Shown piece after piece: positions 62,888-64,000 of a stretch of 64,000 nucleotides of DNA. Every line of letters begins with the position of its first letter. Position 1 is the stretch's first letter. This stretch comes from Clostridia bacterium (GTDB lineage Bacteria; Bacillota; Clostridia; Lachnospirales; Lachnospiraceae), in the NCBI GenBank assembly GCA_910575245.1, contig CAJTEN010000002.1:145185-209184 (forward strand). The letters are read 5' to 3'. The notes beneath the pieces are model-generated. The model ran no database searches. It saw only the letters and a program-made list of their open reading frames with translations, and was not told the origin of the DNA. A program made the position numbers and the translations under genes.

Positions 62888-63381
62888 ACGGCCCATCTGA
62901 TTTCCCCGCAGCCTATTTTGGCACCGGCGTTTCCGGAGGGCTGCGTGGTGAAGTCATCAGGCTTTTCATGTATGATCACAGCTTTTCCTATAATTTCCTG
63001 AATGGTGAATCTTTTATTATAGAAGACACTGAAGGCGTATCCCTGATTGCTAAGAAGGGGAGGCATATCGCCGGCATGATTCGGATGCTCCGTATTCTTC
63101 GGGTTGTAGTGCATACCGGTATGATTGAAAGCATCGCTGCAGTCCCCGGATTCGTGTATGTGCATAGCATAGAAATTACCAGCGCCGGGAAGCCCCTCAT
63201 CGGGAAGGCCGAAAATCTGTGCTTCTATCAGGATACCGCCGTAGGTCGTGTAATAAAATTTGACCATGCCGCTCAAGTCGGGATTCTGTGCGTTTCCTTT
63301 GATCCACGCAGCCGCATCGGGCTGATCGTGTAGAAGAAGTTCCGTGAAAACAATTCGGGGTGTGATCTGATAATTTAGCAT
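62884..63381 (-). CDS. sodC: Cu/Zn superoxide dismutase family protein
   Basis: A 165-aa protein with all ligands of Cu/Zn SOD: H74 and H76 in HIHESGDC, bridging H91 (GMHYNP), H99, H102 and D105 in HPNHAGDMP, and H138 in IIHEKPDD. The disulfide pair is C81-C158. GGAG precedes the ATG. No signal peptide is present, unlike most bacterial SodC, so it may be cytosolic or have another role. The stop overlaps the MATE remnant by 4 bases. Confidence 0.88.
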   Translation of the reverse strand: MLNYQITPRIVFTELLLHDQPDAAAWIKGNAQNPDLSGMVKFYYTTYGGILIEAQIFGLPDEGLPGAGNFYAMHIHESGDCSDAFNHTGMHYNPKNTEHPNHAGDMPPLLSNQGYAFSVFYNKRFTIQEIIGKAVIIHEKPDDFTTQPSGNAGAKIGCGEIRWAV

Positions 63382-63769
63382 AAGAAAGCTCCTGCAGGTT
63401 TTAGGATTATTTTATGACAATATACAAAAGATGTGAAAGTCAGTAAGTAACAGTTCAGGCTTCGGCTTCCCTGTTACATCAGTAATAAAAATATTTGGTA
63501 CCTTGACAAATGGAAAAGACAAGAAGTGGAATATATAGGTACCTAAATAGTTGCGGCTAAGAAAAGTATGACAGACGGCTTAGCATTACCAGGAAAAAAT
63601 GGGGTGATTCCCACAGCTATGAACTTTGGAAAAGGGTACGGGAAGATTATTTGCAATCGATAATTGTATGCGATATAATGACATAAAACAGTGCTTGAAA
63701 GTATTTTATCAGACGGAGGACGCGGATCGGGTTAACAAAAGGATTTACTGAGAAAGGAGTGTAAGGCGT
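63382..63769. other. Intergenic region between divergent genes
   Basis: It holds the SOD promoter (minus), a hairpin-repeat copy at 63447-63477, and the promoter side of the next gene (TTGACA at about 63503). GGTACC occurs twice near 63497 and 63538. The rest shows no gene. Confidence 0.5.
63447..63477. repeat. Dispersed hairpin repeat, copy 3
   Basis: GTAACAGTTCAGGC-TTCG-GCTTCCCTGTTAC, a hairpin whose reverse complement is nearly identical to copy 1 at 16283-16314. Confidence 0.75.
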
Positions 63770-64000
63770 ATGAGACTTTCCGTATTTTATGACCATATTC
63801 TGGAGGCACATGGACAATCGGGGAAATCCATTCCCGAGATTTTGCAGGTCTGCCATTCCCTGGGGATTGACGGTATTGAGATTGAATATACGTTGTTTTC
63901 GAAGAACAGGGAGAGTATCACTTCCATGCTTTCCGGTGCAGGTATGTCTGTCAGCTGCTTCTATGAATTTTATCAGTTTCAGAAGAATTCGGATCTCTCC
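63770..64000 (+). CDS. Sugar phosphate isomerase/epimerase-like protein, 3' partial
   Basis: The first 77 codons are present before the window ends. The start (MRLSVFYDHILEAHGQSGKS) and the GIDGIEIEYTLF segment fit the first beta-alpha units of xylose-isomerase-like TIM barrels, which include sugar isomerases and AP endonuclease 2. GAAAGGAG precedes the ATG. The reaction cannot be told from this part. Confidence 0.65.
   Translation, partial: MRLSVFYDHILEAHGQSGKSIPEILQVCHSLGIDGIEIEYTLFSKNRESITSMLSGAGMSVSCFYEFYQFQKNSDLS

Noticed and set aside
63647..63856. 69-codon minus-strand frame near the right edge
   Set aside because: It overlaps the start of the isomerase-like gene antisense and lacks a ribosome site.
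1..64000. CRISPR array or rRNA genes
   Set aside because: No regularly spaced direct repeats or conserved rRNA segments were seen on either strand.

Overview
This window looks like a chromosomal segment from an anaerobic, spore-forming Clostridia member, most likely Lachnospiraceae. Evidence: a complete spoIIIA operon and spoIVB, the dgt-dnaG-rpoD-trmK order, nusB-xseA-xseB-ispA-dxs-tlyA-nadK-argR-recN in one run, and several families typical of that group (DUF4474, DUF4125, DUF6320, YolD). The assignment is inferred from gene content and order only; no database search was possible.

Layout. 1-4450 is host chromosome: a cut-off DUF2974-type hydrolase, a class I glutamine amidotransferase-like hydrolase, a metallophosphoesterase with a DUF4474 protein, and an unknown 182-aa protein. 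4451-15281 is a decayed integrated element in the 3' end of a tRNA-Leu(TAA) gene. It is bounded by a 24-bp repeat of the tRNA end (one mismatch), and the tRNA's own terminator is stranded at the far left end. It carries a cold-shock-like protein, an HU protein, several small unknowns, a frameshifted ArdC-type antirestriction gene, a coiled-coil gene inside a 38-bp inverted repeat, an IS4-family IS, a yefM-yoeB toxin-antitoxin pair, an IS66-family IS, a transposase fragment and a truncated tyrosine integrase. No conjugation or capsid genes are recognisable, so it is probably no longer autonomous. 15259-15645 holds two tRNA-Leu genes.

16-21 kb: a GerMN-like lipoprotein, a DUF4125 protein, and a divergent cluster of a condensation/acetyltransferase-fold enzyme, a DUF6320 membrane protein and an HSL-type esterase. 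21-28.4 kb: the macromolecular-synthesis cluster (dgt, dnaG, rpoD, trmK), a uridine-kinase-like nucleoside kinase and the RNase P RNA gene. 28.5-38 kb: a secreted trypsin-like protease with a membrane protein, an aldose epimerase, an ABC transporter, two CobW-type metal GTPase-like proteins (one with a long His-rich segment, one with a DUF1980-like tail), an S4 RNA-binding protein, a CmpB-type membrane protein and a PHP phosphoesterase.

38.3-43.8 kb: spoIIIAA-AH, the mother-cell side of the engulfment feeding-tube channel. 44-46.8 kb: release factor 3 and a transglutaminase-like lipoprotein. 46.9-56.3 kb: Asp23, nusB, exonuclease VII, isoprenoid synthesis (ispA, dxs), tlyA, nadK, argR, a 52-codon gene and recN. 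56.4-57.7 kb: spoIVB, which here is not followed by spo0A. 57.8-64 kb: a YyaL-type thioredoxin-domain protein, a small unknown protein, a Y-family polymerase with YolD behind a LexA-like site, the remnant of a MATE transporter, a Cu/Zn superoxide dismutase with all ligands but no signal peptide, and the start of a sugar-phosphate isomerase-like gene cut by the window end.

A dispersed hairpin repeat (GTAACAGGGAA...CTGAACTGTTAC) recurs in at least three intergenic spaces. No CRISPR array or rRNA gene was seen.
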